Origin: JAYWDA01 sp043779185
Lineage (GTDB): Bacteria > Bdellovibrionota > Bdellovibrionia > Bdellovibrionales > Bdellovibrionaceae
NCBI GenBank assembly: GCA_043779185.1
Contig: JAYWEQ010000106.1
Location: 1 to 56,065 of the forward strand
DNA: 56,065 nucleotides
Direction of reading: 5' to 3'
Part shown: positions 1 to 8,546 of the stretch, piece after piece
How the letters are laid out: each line of letters opens with the position of its first letter
Numbering within the stretch: position 1 is the first letter of the stretch
Position numbers and translations under genes: made by a program
Notes under the pieces: model-generated
Databases searched by the model: none
Seen by the model: the letters and a program-made list of their open reading frames with translations, nothing else
What the model was told of the DNA's origin: nothing

Positions 1-1230
1 TATTTAAAGGCCCAGATTTTTGAACAAAAATCTGAAAAAGTTCTGATTGATCTAGAGATTCCTTTGGTGCCGGTGCTTTTTAAAATGGAAAAGAAGGGCA
101 TTTTAATCGATCAAGAGTTTTTAAAAATTCAAAGCAAAGAATTAACCTCTGAAGTGGCTGCTTTGGATAAAGAAATTCAAACTTTATCTGGCCAAACATT
201 TAATGTGGCTAGTCCAAAACAATTGGCCACGGTTCTTTTTGGAAAAATGCAGTTACCAACGGCGCGCAAAACTAAAACCGGCTTTTCGACAGATAATGAA
301 GTCTTAGAAAAGTTAGATCATCCGATTGCGAAATTGATTTTGCAATACCGTGAACTTTCAAAGTTAAAATCAACCTATGTCGATGCCATTCCTTTGCTGG
401 CCGATGAAAATGGACGGGTGCACACCAATTTCAATCAAGCCCTGACGACGACGGGGCGATTGTCTTCGAATAATCCAAATTTGCAAAATATCCCCATCCG
501 AACTCTTCGCGGCCAGCAAGTACGAAAAGCATTTATCGCAGATCAAGGCTGTGAATTAATGTCGGCTGATTATTCGCAAATCGAACTCCGTGTTCTTGCC
601 CATATTACTCAGGATCCAAATTTAAAAAAAGCTTTTGAAGATGATTTGGATATTCACACGGCAACGGCGGCTGAAATATTTAACGTTTCTTTAAAAGATG
701 TCACCGGCGAGCATCGTCGTAAAGCCAAAGCTGTGAATTTCGGAATTGCCTACGGGCAAGGCGTTTTTGGCCTGGCCGAGACCCTTGGCATTCCACGGCA
801 TGAGGCGCAAGAAATCATCGCTCGGTATTTTGAGCGCTTTAAAAATGTCCGTGAATACATCGATTCGACAATTATTGAGGCCACAGAAAAAGGCTATGTT
901 GAAACTCTTTATGGGCGTCGAAGATATATTCCAGAGTTACAATCTAAGAACCACGCGATGAAAAAATTTGGCGAAAGGGCGGCGATCAACGCTCCCATTC
1001 AAGGAACGGCCAGTGATTTGGTGAAAAAAGCCATGATTGATCTTGCCAAGACGCCGGCTTCGCTGACTTTGCTTTTACAAGTTCACGATGAATTGATTTA
1101 CGAAGGAAAAAAGAAGGATTTGGAATCCCAGATGCCGCTGATTAAAAAAACGATGGAATCTGTTGGAACCTTGAACGTACCGCTGAAGGTTAATATCGGA
1201 TTTGGGAAAAACTGGGATGAGGCTCATTAG
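1..1230 (+). CDS. polA: DNA polymerase I, C-terminal part (5' end outside window)
   Basis: The frame is open from base 1, so the gene starts upstream; only about 409 C-terminal residues are here. They cover the end of the 3'-5' exonuclease-like domain and the whole polymerase domain. Seen in order: motif A (DYSQIELRVLAHI), motif B (RRKAKAVNFGIAYGQG) and motif C (QVHDELIYE), with the catalytic Asp residues of motifs A and C intact. Known role: gap filling in repair and removal of RNA primers during replication. The stop is followed after 18 bases by a convergent lipoprotein gene, with no clear terminator between them. Whether the N-terminal 5'-3' exonuclease domain is present cannot be seen. 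Confidence 0.97.
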   Translation, partial: YLKAQIFEQKSEKVLIDLEIPLVPVLFKMEKKGILIDQEFLKIQSKELTSEVAALDKEIQTLSGQTFNVASPKQLATVLFGKMQLPTARKTKTGFSTDNEVLEKLDHPIAKLILQYRELSKLKSTYVDAIPLLADENGRVHTNFNQALTTTGRLSSNNPNLQNIPIRTLRGQQVRKAFIADQGCELMSADYSQIELRVLAHITQDPNLKKAFEDDLDIHTATAAEIFNVSLKDVTGEHRRKAKAVNFGIAYGQGVFGLAETLGIPRHEAQEIIARYFERFKNVREYIDSTIIEATEKGYVETLYGRRRYIPELQSKNHAMKKFGERAAINAPIQGTASDLVKKAMIDLAKTPASLTLLLQVHDELIYEGKKKDLESQMPLIKKTMESVGTLNVPLKVNIGFGKNWDEAH

Positions 1231-1248
1231 CGTTGGCTTGAGAATCAA

Positions 1249-1884
1249 TTATTCAGTTTCCCAACCGACGACTCGGCCACCTTCAAAATAGACCTGTCGG
1301 GTTTCCTTGCGATAACCCTCGCTGGAGGAAACATAACGGGTGTAGCGCCACTTTTCATTTTTATAAATCGGATTTCCTGATGTTTGTTTTTCTTGAGGCT
1401 CGCCCCAGGCTTTTCGCACAAACTCTTGCGCCATTCCTATCGTGATATCACCCTCTTGAAGGGCTTGCTTCACGCGGCTGTCCGGAGCTTGCGACCGTCG
1501 CCAAATTTCATTTTGTTGGATCCAAGCTTGGCGGCCTTCAATCGTCGGAATCGCCAAAAATTCAATGCGCTCTTGATCCGACTTTAACCAAGGTAATATT
1601 TTTGAATACTGCTCTTTTTCTTTCTGAGAATCCAACTGCCGTTCCAGTAAATGCAGCCGCCGACGATCATCAATCGCTTGCAATTGTTGCTCAGATAAAG
1701 TCATAGCAGGATTATAGCCTAATTCGTAAGCCGTTTTCTTGTGATCTAAGCTGTTGACGTCTTCGCGACTGCCATCGGCTCGCGCCTTGTAGCCGCTATC
1801 TCCGTACCCACTTTCATGAGAGCGTTCTATCGTCGTACATGAAGACAAAAGGCAAAGCACCGCAATCTTTGAAAATGATCTCAT
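1249..1884 (-). CDS. Putative lipoprotein of unknown function
   Basis: A 211-residue protein whose N-terminus (MRSFSKIAVLCLLSSC) is a lipoprotein signal with lipobox LSSC, so it is probably processed by LspA and anchored in the outer membrane. The rest is hydrophilic and rich in Gln, Glu and Arg, with a likely helical stretch at residues 60-110 and a C-terminal part (YTRYVSSSEGYRKETRQVYFEGGRVVGWE) that resembles the small beta-rich tails of SmpA/OmlA-type lipoproteins; that resemblance is only by eye. A good ribosome binding site (TAGGAGA) precedes the ATG. It is transcribed toward polA and divergently from the FliL-like gene. I do not recognise a function. Confidence 0.75.
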   Translation of the reverse strand: MRSFSKIAVLCLLSSCTTIERSHESGYGDSGYKARADGSREDVNSLDHKKTAYELGYNPAMTLSEQQLQAIDDRRRLHLLERQLDSQKEKEQYSKILPWLKSDQERIEFLAIPTIEGRQAWIQQNEIWRRSQAPDSRVKQALQEGDITIGMAQEFVRKAWGEPQEKQTSGNPIYKNEKWRYTRYVSSSEGYRKETRQVYFEGGRVVGWETE

Positions 1885-1980
1885 GAGGTCTCCTAACGAT
1901 TATTTTACCCTGGATTGCCTCGACTCCCAAAATGTTCTTGCAGAGAATCTTGATGAGTTCTTACAATGGTCGTAGGACAT

Positions 1981-2919
1981 ATGACTGAAAATCCAGATAG
2001 CTCTCCTAAAGTCGAGGAAAATTCTTCTGCACCGAACCCCTCGGGCGTGGAAGGTGAATTGATTTCCCTTGAAGAGATGGAAGCCTTCATTGCACAAAAT
2101 GACCCCGAGTTCGCAAAACAAATGGAAACATTCACCCCTGAAGGTGGCGGACCTGATCTAAATATTGAATTGATGGATCTTGATCAACTGATGGCGGAAG
2201 AAGCCGCCAGCTCCTTAAGCGCCAAGTTTCGGCTCTTTATCAAAGTAAATCGAAGTCGCATTATCGTCTTTACAACAATTTTACAAAGCAACCTTATTTT
2301 ATTTCTGCAAGAGGGGCTGCCTGATCTTTTAAGGAAAACAAAATATAGCTTAACCCATCTCTCGCAATCGATCAGCGAGGGGCTTCGGCGGTTCTCGTTT
2401 TGGCCTGCCAAAAAAAAATGGGCCACCTTTGGGCTTATATTTGGCGTGTTATTAACAGGAGTTTTTATTTTTTTAGCGGCGACAAAGCCCATGCTTTCAT
2501 CAAGCACTGATTTATTTATATTATCCTTAGAGGACTCGGCCGATAACGTCCAGACTTACGATCCTTTGAAAGAAGTTGAACTTTTCTACGATTCCGCCCG
2601 GGCCAGCCAAAACATCATGGCATTGCAGAAAATTGTTGTAAATATCAAGCGTTCTAGCCAATCAGGACCAAATCCAATGGGGGCCTTTGAATTTTATATC
2701 GAAGGAAATTCACCGGATGTCATGGTGGAAGTCAAAGATCGTGAATACGAAGTGAAAGATTTATTTCAAAGAAATGCTGAAGAGATGAGCTTCGATCAAA
2801 TGGAAACCCCTGACGGTAAGCAGCTTCTTCTAGAGAAGCTGCGCCGTGAAGTGAATCGCATTTTGACGAAGGGCCGTGTGAGTAAAGTCCTTTTTAAAAC
2901 CGTCATCCTTAAACCTTAA
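1981..2919 (+). CDS. Membrane protein with FliL-like C-terminal domain
   Basis: About 312 residues from the ATG at 1981, chosen because GTAGGA lies just upstream; an in-frame ATG at 1966 is possible. Layout: an acidic, probably disordered cytoplasmic N-terminus (1-80), an amphipathic middle, one membrane segment (about 147-167, preceded by KKK), then a periplasmic domain. Its last 60 residues follow the FliL pattern: 'VKDREYEVKDLF', 'TPDGKQLLLEKLRREVN', then GRVSKVLFKTVIL. FliL proteins sit at the flagellar basal body and support the stator. This protein is about twice the usual FliL length and has no flagellar genes beside it, so it may be a FliL paralogue serving another rotary or envelope motor. 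It overlaps the convergent regulator by 11 bases. Confidence 0.65.
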   Translation: MTENPDSSPKVEENSSAPNPSGVEGELISLEEMEAFIAQNDPEFAKQMETFTPEGGGPDLNIELMDLDQLMAEEAASSLSAKFRLFIKVNRSRIIVFTTILQSNLILFLQEGLPDLLRKTKYSLTHLSQSISEGLRRFSFWPAKKKWATFGLIFGVLLTGVFIFLAATKPMLSSSTDLFILSLEDSADNVQTYDPLKEVELFYDSARASQNIMALQKIVVNIKRSSQSGPNPMGAFEFYIEGNSPDVMVEVKDREYEVKDLFQRNAEEMSFDQMETPDGKQLLLEKLRREVNRILTKGRVSKVLFKTVILKP

Positions 2920-4156
2920 ATTGCAGGATATCGATCTCATAATATTTCAGACGATCATGTAAAGTGCTTTTAGGCATTCCTAAATCTTGAGCGGTTCGTC
3001 TTTGATTGCCGCGGTTGGCGATCAAGCGTTTAATGATCATCTGCTTTTCGATCTCTTTAATGACTGGCATCGGAGCGCCACCGCTCATCATGTCGCCTGG
3101 TTGGGTCAATGGGATTTTGTCGATTAAACGATCAATATGACTTTCTTCGATATACTGCTTTGGAAAATAAGCAGAAGATCTTGCCACTAAATTTTTAAGT
3201 TCACGAATATTTCCGGGCCATGTGTGGCTTTTTAATTTATTGATGGCGGCAACACTGAAACGGACGCGCATCTGACGGGCAAAAGAATAAAGTAAATCAT
3301 CAAAGTCCTCCATTCTAGCAGCCAGGGCCGGTGGGTGCACGGCGACGACATTTAAACGAAAATATAAATCAGATCGAAAGGCCCCTTCTCGAATTTTTTC
3401 TGTCAGATTTTGATGGGTGGCTGCGATGATTCGAACATCTGTTGTTGTCGTCCGATCGCTACCAACGGGTCGGATCTCATTATTTTCTAAAGCTCGCAAA
3501 ATTTTTGCTTGCAGCCCATAGGGTAAATCGCCGATTTCATCTAAAAAAAGTGTTCCTCCGCGGGCGGACTCAAAAGCCCCTTTGCGATCGCCAATGGCTC
3601 CGGTAAAGCTGCCTTTAACATGGCCAAAAAGTTCACTTTCTACCAGCGTTTCAGTTAAAGCACTGCAGTTGACACTTAGGAAAGGGCCTTTACGGCGCGA
3701 CGATTTTTCGTGCAAGGCTTTAGCGATCACATCTTTTCCTGTGCCAGAAGGGCCTAACAAGAGGACAGGAAATTCGGTTTTTGCGACATTGATTAAAGAT
3801 CTCAGTTCGTCATTCCATTCAGGATTTCGACTTTTAACTGGGAAAATATCTTCGGGCTCACCATCTTCTAAAGAAAAGATCATTTCTTGTTCGCCGATTT
3901 TAATAATGTCGTTCGAGCTTAGAAAGGCCTCTTGAATTCGCAGCCCATTGACATAAGTTCCGACGGGTGAACGCAGGTCGCGAATTAAATAGCCCTCTTC
4001 TTTCTTTTCAATACGGGCGTGGCGGTCGGCCACACTGGGAAGTGAAACTAAGACATGACAGGTGGGATCGTTTCCAATCAAAGTGAAGGCCTCGATTTTA
4101 ACATTTTTTTGGGTGGCATCCATAAATTGGACGTGGGCGTTGAGCGTTTTTTCCAT
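2909..4156 (-). CDS. FHA-domain sigma-54-dependent transcriptional activator
   Basis: A 415-residue enhancer-binding protein. Residues about 20-95 form an FHA domain (NDPTCHVLVSLPSVADRHAR then GYLIRDLRSPVGTYVNG), which would bind phosphothreonine on a partner. The AAA+ domain follows: Walker A GPSGTGKD (135-142), the sigma-54 contact loop GSFTGA (182-187; usual form GAFTGA), and Walker B GTLFLDEIGD. The C-terminus carries a Fis-type helix-turn-helix (RRTAQDLGMPKSTLHDRL). It would use ATP to open promoters held by sigma-54 polymerase; rpoN itself lies at 24937. The FHA input suggests control by a Ser/Thr kinase rather than a two-component receiver. Targets are unknown. It is divergent from engB. 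Confidence 0.93.
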   Translation of the reverse strand: MEKTLNAHVQFMDATQKNVKIEAFTLIGNDPTCHVLVSLPSVADRHARIEKKEEGYLIRDLRSPVGTYVNGLRIQEAFLSSNDIIKIGEQEMIFSLEDGEPEDIFPVKSRNPEWNDELRSLINVAKTEFPVLLLGPSGTGKDVIAKALHEKSSRRKGPFLSVNCSALTETLVESELFGHVKGSFTGAIGDRKGAFESARGGTLFLDEIGDLPYGLQAKILRALENNEIRPVGSDRTTTTDVRIIAATHQNLTEKIREGAFRSDLYFRLNVVAVHPPALAARMEDFDDLLYSFARQMRVRFSVAAINKLKSHTWPGNIRELKNLVARSSAYFPKQYIEESHIDRLIDKIPLTQPGDMMSGGAPMPVIKEIEKQMIIKRLIANRGNQRRTAQDLGMPKSTLHDRLKYYEIDILQFKV

Positions 4157-4310
4157 GCGTTCTCCTTATGGGGACTTACAATATTCATGGTTAGCACCAA
4201 CAAAAAGGGTCTTCCTTTGCGATTCCATTGAGCTTGGCTGAAAAGCACGGCTCCAGACAGAATGAATTCTTGGATTTTGGACAGAATCCATGAGATAGAA
4301 AGGGCTATCT

Positions 4311-4877
4311 ATGCGAAAAATTGAATTTATTAAAAGTGCAAAATTACCTAAGGACTTTCCGGATGGAAAGTCCAAAGAGGTCGCGATCGTCGGCCGCTCC
4401 AATGCGGGTAAATCTTCGTTGATCAATTTATTAGCGCGCAGCAAAGTGGCCATGGTTTCAAAAAAACCTGGGAAAACTCGGCTTTTGAATTTTTTCAATT
4501 ACGAGAATAAATTTAGATTGGTGGATATGCCGGGTTACGGGTTCTCTTCAAGGTCCGGGGATGAGCAGCACTCATGGCAAGAAATGATTGAAGGCTACCT
4601 ATTTAGGCGCGAGCAGCTGCAGGGCCTTGTTTTAGTGATGGATATTCGACGCGAATGGGAAGACGAAGAGGAAATGATCAAAGGTTGGGCCGATGACCAT
4701 GGTTTTGGCCTGATGGTGGTTTTAACCAAGACGGATAAAATGTCTCGGGGCGCTGCTCTGAATCGTTTAAGTGCTATAAAGAAGGCCTCAGAATTAGAAT
4801 CGGTTTTTGCGGTGTCCGTCTTAAATAAAGAGGGACATGAGGCCGTTGAATCCTATATATTTAACCAGTGGCTTTAA
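4311..4877 (+). CDS. engB: Ribosome biogenesis GTP-binding protein EngB/YihA/YsxC
   Basis: 188 residues, typical length. GTPase motifs are complete: G1 GRSNAGKSSLIN, G2/switch I KPGKTR, G3 DMPGYGF, G4 TKTDK. This small Era-type GTPase is needed for late assembly of the large ribosomal subunit. It is the first gene of a + strand set that continues with kdsB, pyrG and kdsD; kdsB begins 21 bases after its stop. The 154-base gap upstream is shared with the divergent sigma-54 activator and should hold both promoters, but I found no convincing -35/-10 pair in it. Confidence 0.96.
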   Translation: MRKIEFIKSAKLPKDFPDGKSKEVAIVGRSNAGKSSLINLLARSKVAMVSKKPGKTRLLNFFNYENKFRLVDMPGYGFSSRSGDEQHSWQEMIEGYLFRREQLQGLVLVMDIRREWEDEEEMIKGWADDHGFGLMVVLTKTDKMSRGAALNRLSAIKKASELESVFAVSVLNKEGHEAVESYIFNQWL

Positions 4878-4898
4878 GGTTTACCAGAGGAGATTGAT

Positions 4899-5648
4899 TT
4901 GAAAATCTTGGGTGTGATACCGGCTCGTTACGGTTCAACCCGGTTCCCGGGAAAGGCCTTAGTGTCTCTCCACGGTCGGCCTCTGGTGCAGTGGGTGATT
5001 GAAGCCGCTCAAAAAAGTAAAAAATTATCTGAAATTATTGTTGCCACAGATGACGAAAGAATCTTTCGGGCCGCAGAGGCGATGTCGGTCACGGCCGTCA
5101 TGACTGACGCAAATCTGCCGTCTGGAACTGACCGGGCTTATGCTGCAAGTTTTGGACGAGGCGCTGAAGTTATTGTTAATATTCAGGGCGACGAGCCATT
5201 GATCAATCCGGATCATATCGATTTACTAATATCAGCTTTCGAAACAAATCCAGCGCCACAAATGGCGACTTTGGCTCACCCCATTTCGCAAGAAGAACTT
5301 GTATCATTAAATTCGGTAAAAGTTGTGATGGATGATGCCGGTTACGCCTTGTACTTTAGCCGTTTTGCGATTCCTTACTCGCGGGGCCAGTTTTCGACAG
5401 AAAAAAATCAGGCTTGTTTGAAACATATCGGGATGTATGCCTACTCGAGCCAGTTTTTGCAAAAGTTTTGTCAAACAAAACCATCAGCCCTTGAGCTGGC
5501 CGAATCCTTAGAGCAGTTGCGGGCCTTATCGATGGGTGCAAAGATTAAAGTATTTAAAGTCGATCACGCTTCTCCGGGTGTTGATACGCCGGAAGATTTA
5601 GAAAAAGTTCGCCTTATTATCTCGAATCAACTTGAAGGAAAAATATGA
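4899..5648 (+). CDS. kdsB: 3-deoxy-manno-octulosonate (Kdo) cytidylyltransferase
   Basis: 249 residues. It activates Kdo with CTP to CMP-Kdo for the LPS inner core. The family signature is at the N-terminus (VIPARYGSTRFPGKAL, residues 6-21), followed by LPSGTDR (73-79) and the metal-binding NIQGDEP (94-100). The start is TTG at 4899, supported by AGAGGAG six bases upstream and by the family's conserved N-terminus. It overlaps pyrG by four bases (ATGA), so translation is probably coupled. That fits the biochemistry: PyrG makes the CTP that KdsB consumes. Confidence 0.97.
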   Translation: MKILGVIPARYGSTRFPGKALVSLHGRPLVQWVIEAAQKSKKLSEIIVATDDERIFRAAEAMSVTAVMTDANLPSGTDRAYAASFGRGAEVIVNIQGDEPLINPDHIDLLISAFETNPAPQMATLAHPISQEELVSLNSVKVVMDDAGYALYFSRFAIPYSRGQFSTEKNQACLKHIGMYAYSSQFLQKFCQTKPSALELAESLEQLRALSMGAKIKVFKVDHASPGVDTPEDLEKVRLIISNQLEGKI

Positions 5649-7408
5649 AAAAAACAGCGCTGAAAAAAAATCGCGTATCCACTCAGAAAACGACAAAGAA
5701 GGCTTTGAAGCAAAAATTTATTTTTGTGACCGGCGGAGTGGTTTCTTCGGTGGGTAAGGGGCTCGCCGCGGCCAGCCTGGGATCTTTGTTAGAAGCTCGT
5801 GGTCTTAAGGTGACGATCATGAAATTTGATCCTTATATCAACGTCGATCCTGGCACGATGTCGCCATTTCAGCACGGCGAAGTGTATGTCACAGAAGACG
5901 GCGCCGAAACGGATTTGGATTTAGGCCACTACGAAAGATTCACGTCGGCTGTGATGAACCGGGCGAACAGTGTTTCTACAGGGCAAATTTATGATGCTGT
6001 CATTGCGCGCGAAAGACGCGGTGATTACTTAGGTGGAACAGTGCAAGTGATTCCTCATATCACCGATGAAATTAAAGCGCGAGTGTTTGAGGCCGCTCAG
6101 GGGTCTGAAATTGTTATTGTTGAAATTGGTGGGACAGTGGGCGATATCGAAAGCCAACCTTTCTTGGAAGCCATTCGACAAATGCGTTTGGAAGTGGGCT
6201 TGGGGAATTCGGTTTTAATGCATGTCACTTACTTGCCGTACATTGCAGCCGCTGGAGAATTAAAAAGCAAACCGACTCAGCATTCTGTCAAAGAACTTCG
6301 TGAGATTGGCTTACAGCCGGACTTTTTAGTTTGTCGGTCAGAAAAATTTATTGAGCCCAGTTTGAAAAAGAAAATTGCCTTATTCTGTTCAGTGCCTGTG
6401 GAAAATGTCATTGCAGCCTCGGACGCATCGACCATTTATGAAGTGCCCTTGATGTTAAATAAAGAAGGTCTTGATCAGCGAATTGTCGATTGTCTGCAAC
6501 TGGAGATGGGCAAACCCAATCTGAAAGGCTGGCAACAAATTTATAAAGTGCTCGCCCATCCAGAAAAAGTGGTTCGCATTGGTGTTGTGGGTAAATATGT
6601 GGATTTGAAGGAATCGTATAAGTCTTTACACGAATCTTTAGTTCATGGCGGCATCGCAAATAATTGTAAAGTTGAAATTGTCTATGTTGATTCAGAAAAA
6701 ATCAGTGACCGAAATGTTGAACAGGCGCTTTCAGGTGTGAGTGGAATTTTAGTGCCTGGGGGTTTTGGCAATCGCGGCGCTGAGGGAAAAATTTCCGCGA
6801 TTCGTATGGCTCGGGAAAAACAAATTCCATTTTTTGGAATTTGTTTTGGCATGCAGTTAGCGTCCATCGAGTTTGCTAGGAACGTCTGTGGTATTCAGGA
6901 TGCCACCAGTCGCGAGTTTGCAAAAGAAGGTCAGGCACGGGGAAACTTTGTGATTGATTTTATGATCGAGCAGCGAAATGTCGTGAATAAAGGTGGAACG
7001 ATGCGCTTGGGTTCTTATCCTTGTGATTTAGCCAAGGGTTCTAAGTGCGAAACCATCTATAAATCTTTGCGGATTACGGAAAGACATCGTCATCGCTATG
7101 AATTTAATAATAAGTTTCGACCCCTGTTTGAAAAAAAGGGCTTGATCATTGCCGGTGTTTGTAAGGAACGGGATTTAGTGGAAATTATTGAACTTCCAGA
7201 TCATCCTTGGTTTATCGGTGTGCAATTTCACCCCGAATTTAAATCCAAACCTTTGTCACCGCATCCTTTATTCAGTCAATTTGTAAAAGCCTCATTAAGC
7301 AGAAAAAATTTGCTAGAGACTTTGGTAAAGCCAAAAAATAAAACTCTTTCAAATTCAGATTTAAAAACGAAAGAAAAAAAAGAAGCTCGTAAATCTCAAA
7401 ATTTTTAA
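5645..7408 (+). CDS. pyrG: CTP synthase
   Basis: 587 residues, longer than the usual ~540-550. It aminates UTP to CTP using glutamine. The N-terminal amidoligase domain begins at KFIFVTGGVVSSVGKGLAAA after a basic extension of about 25 residues. The C-terminal class I glutamine amidotransferase has its nucleophile in GICFGMQLA (Cys400) and the His-Glu pair in GVQFHPEF. About 40 Lys-rich residues follow the enzyme core. Both terminal extensions look unstructured; their role is unknown. It sits between kdsB (4-base overlap) and kdsD (9-base gap). In many genomes kdsA is in this neighbourhood; it is absent here. Confidence 0.97.
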   Translation: MKKTALKKNRVSTQKTTKKALKQKFIFVTGGVVSSVGKGLAAASLGSLLEARGLKVTIMKFDPYINVDPGTMSPFQHGEVYVTEDGAETDLDLGHYERFTSAVMNRANSVSTGQIYDAVIARERRGDYLGGTVQVIPHITDEIKARVFEAAQGSEIVIVEIGGTVGDIESQPFLEAIRQMRLEVGLGNSVLMHVTYLPYIAAAGELKSKPTQHSVKELREIGLQPDFLVCRSEKFIEPSLKKKIALFCSVPVENVIAASDASTIYEVPLMLNKEGLDQRIVDCLQLEMGKPNLKGWQQIYKVLAHPEKVVRIGVVGKYVDLKESYKSLHESLVHGGIANNCKVEIVYVDSEKISDRNVEQALSGVSGILVPGGFGNRGAEGKISAIRMAREKQIPFFGICFGMQLASIEFARNVCGIQDATSREFAKEGQARGNFVIDFMIEQRNVVNKGGTMRLGSYPCDLAKGSKCETIYKSLRITERHRHRYEFNNKFRPLFEKKGLIIAGVCKERDLVEIIELPDHPWFIGVQFHPEFKSKPLSPHPLFSQFVKASLSRKNLLETLVKPKNKTLSNSDLKTKEKKEARKSQNF

Positions 7409-7417
7409 GGTTGGCCC

Positions 7418-8401
7418 ATGAAATCCAGAATTATTGAACAAGGTCATCAGGTTTTAGAAATTGAATCAGCAGCGATTTTAAATTTAAAAAGTCGCATGGA
7501 TGACCTTTTTGTTGCGGCGGTTGAGCTGATTAAAAATTGCGAAGGAAAACTTGTCGTCACAGGGATTGGCAAATCGGGTCATATTGCTCGTAAAATTGCC
7601 AGTACGTTTTCGTCGACGGGCACACCAGCTGTTTATTTGCACCCAGCAGAAAGCCTGCATGGCGACCTGGGGATGATTGATAAAAAAGATATCGTTATGG
7701 CTTTATCTTACGGAGGGGAAGCTGCTGAACTTTCTGGTGTCTTAAATTTTGTGACTCGCAAAGGGGTTCCCCTGATCGCCATCACGGGATCTTTTGGAAA
7801 TACATTGGCAAAAGCGGCAAAGATTGTCTTGAATGTTGAGGTTTCAAAAGAAGCTTGTCCCTTAGGCTTAGCGCCGACAGCCAGTAGCACCGCAAGTTTG
7901 GCGATGGGCGATGCTGTTGCGATGGCTGTCTTGAAAGAAAAAGGTTTTAGTCCGGAAAATTTTGCTGAATATCATCCCGGCGGAAAATTAGGAGTCAGAT
8001 TGCTGACCCGAGTTCAGGATCTGATGCACACCGGAGATGCTTTGCCACTGGTGACTGAAAAAACACCAGTGAAAGAAATTTTTTCGATCATGACCCATAA
8101 AGATGTTCGCGGCGCAGCTGGGGTTGTTGATGGCAAAGGTGATCTGATGGGCGTGATCACCGATGGTGATATTCGTCGGCGTTTGCAAAAAAATCAGGAT
8201 CCATTTTCAGGATCAGCGACAGAACTGATGACTTTAAACCCCCGAACCATCGACGGCGAAGAGTTAGCAGAAAAAGCTTTATTTTTTATGGAAGAATTTA
8301 AAATTCAGCTTCTTTTTGTTTTAAATCAGGCGTCAACGCACCCGCGAAAACCTGTCGGAGTTCTGCACCTTCAGGATCTTTTAAAGGCGAAAATTCGATA
8401 A
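7418..8401 (+). CDS. kdsD: Arabinose-5-phosphate isomerase (SIS plus two CBS domains)
   Basis: 327 residues, the normal length. It converts ribulose-5-phosphate to arabinose-5-phosphate, the first step of Kdo synthesis. The SIS domain covers about residues 35-190 (GIGKSGHIARKIASTFSSTG, then LGLAPTASSTASLAMGDA); the conserved EYHPGGKLG motif follows, and two CBS domains fill the C-terminus (VQDLMHTGDALPLV and ATELMTLNPRTID). KpsF and GutQ have the same architecture, but the kdsB neighbourhood favours KdsD. It is the last gene of the engB-kdsB-pyrG-kdsD set. The 145 bases downstream before the OmpA-type gene contain a possible weak promoter (TTGACT at 8458). Confidence 0.95.
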   Translation: MKSRIIEQGHQVLEIESAAILNLKSRMDDLFVAAVELIKNCEGKLVVTGIGKSGHIARKIASTFSSTGTPAVYLHPAESLHGDLGMIDKKDIVMALSYGGEAAELSGVLNFVTRKGVPLIAITGSFGNTLAKAAKIVLNVEVSKEACPLGLAPTASSTASLAMGDAVAMAVLKEKGFSPENFAEYHPGGKLGVRLLTRVQDLMHTGDALPLVTEKTPVKEIFSIMTHKDVRGAAGVVDGKGDLMGVITDGDIRRRLQKNQDPFSGSATELMTLNPRTIDGEELAEKALFFMEEFKIQLLFVLNQASTHPRKPVGVLHLQDLLKAKIR

Positions 8402-8546
8402 TTTCAGCTTATTGTCGTGAAGATTTGTTCATAAATTGATTCCTAAATCCATACGCGTTGACTGTTTTCAGGCCCCCAATAATCTTTGATGGGTGATGAG
8501 CGTGCGTTGCGAATCAATTTTAAAACATTTCATCCTAGGAGATCTT

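Noticed and set aside
3582..3935. Open frame of 117 codons on the + strand inside the sigma-54 activator gene
   Set aside because: Antisense to conserved AAA+ coding sequence; no start signal and no recognisable protein.
8488..8505. GG-N10-GC element upstream of the OmpA-type gene, resembling a sigma-54 promoter
   Set aside because: The GG/GC spacing fits but the flanking bases (GTGC in place of TTGC, no TGGCAC) do not; the match is too poor.
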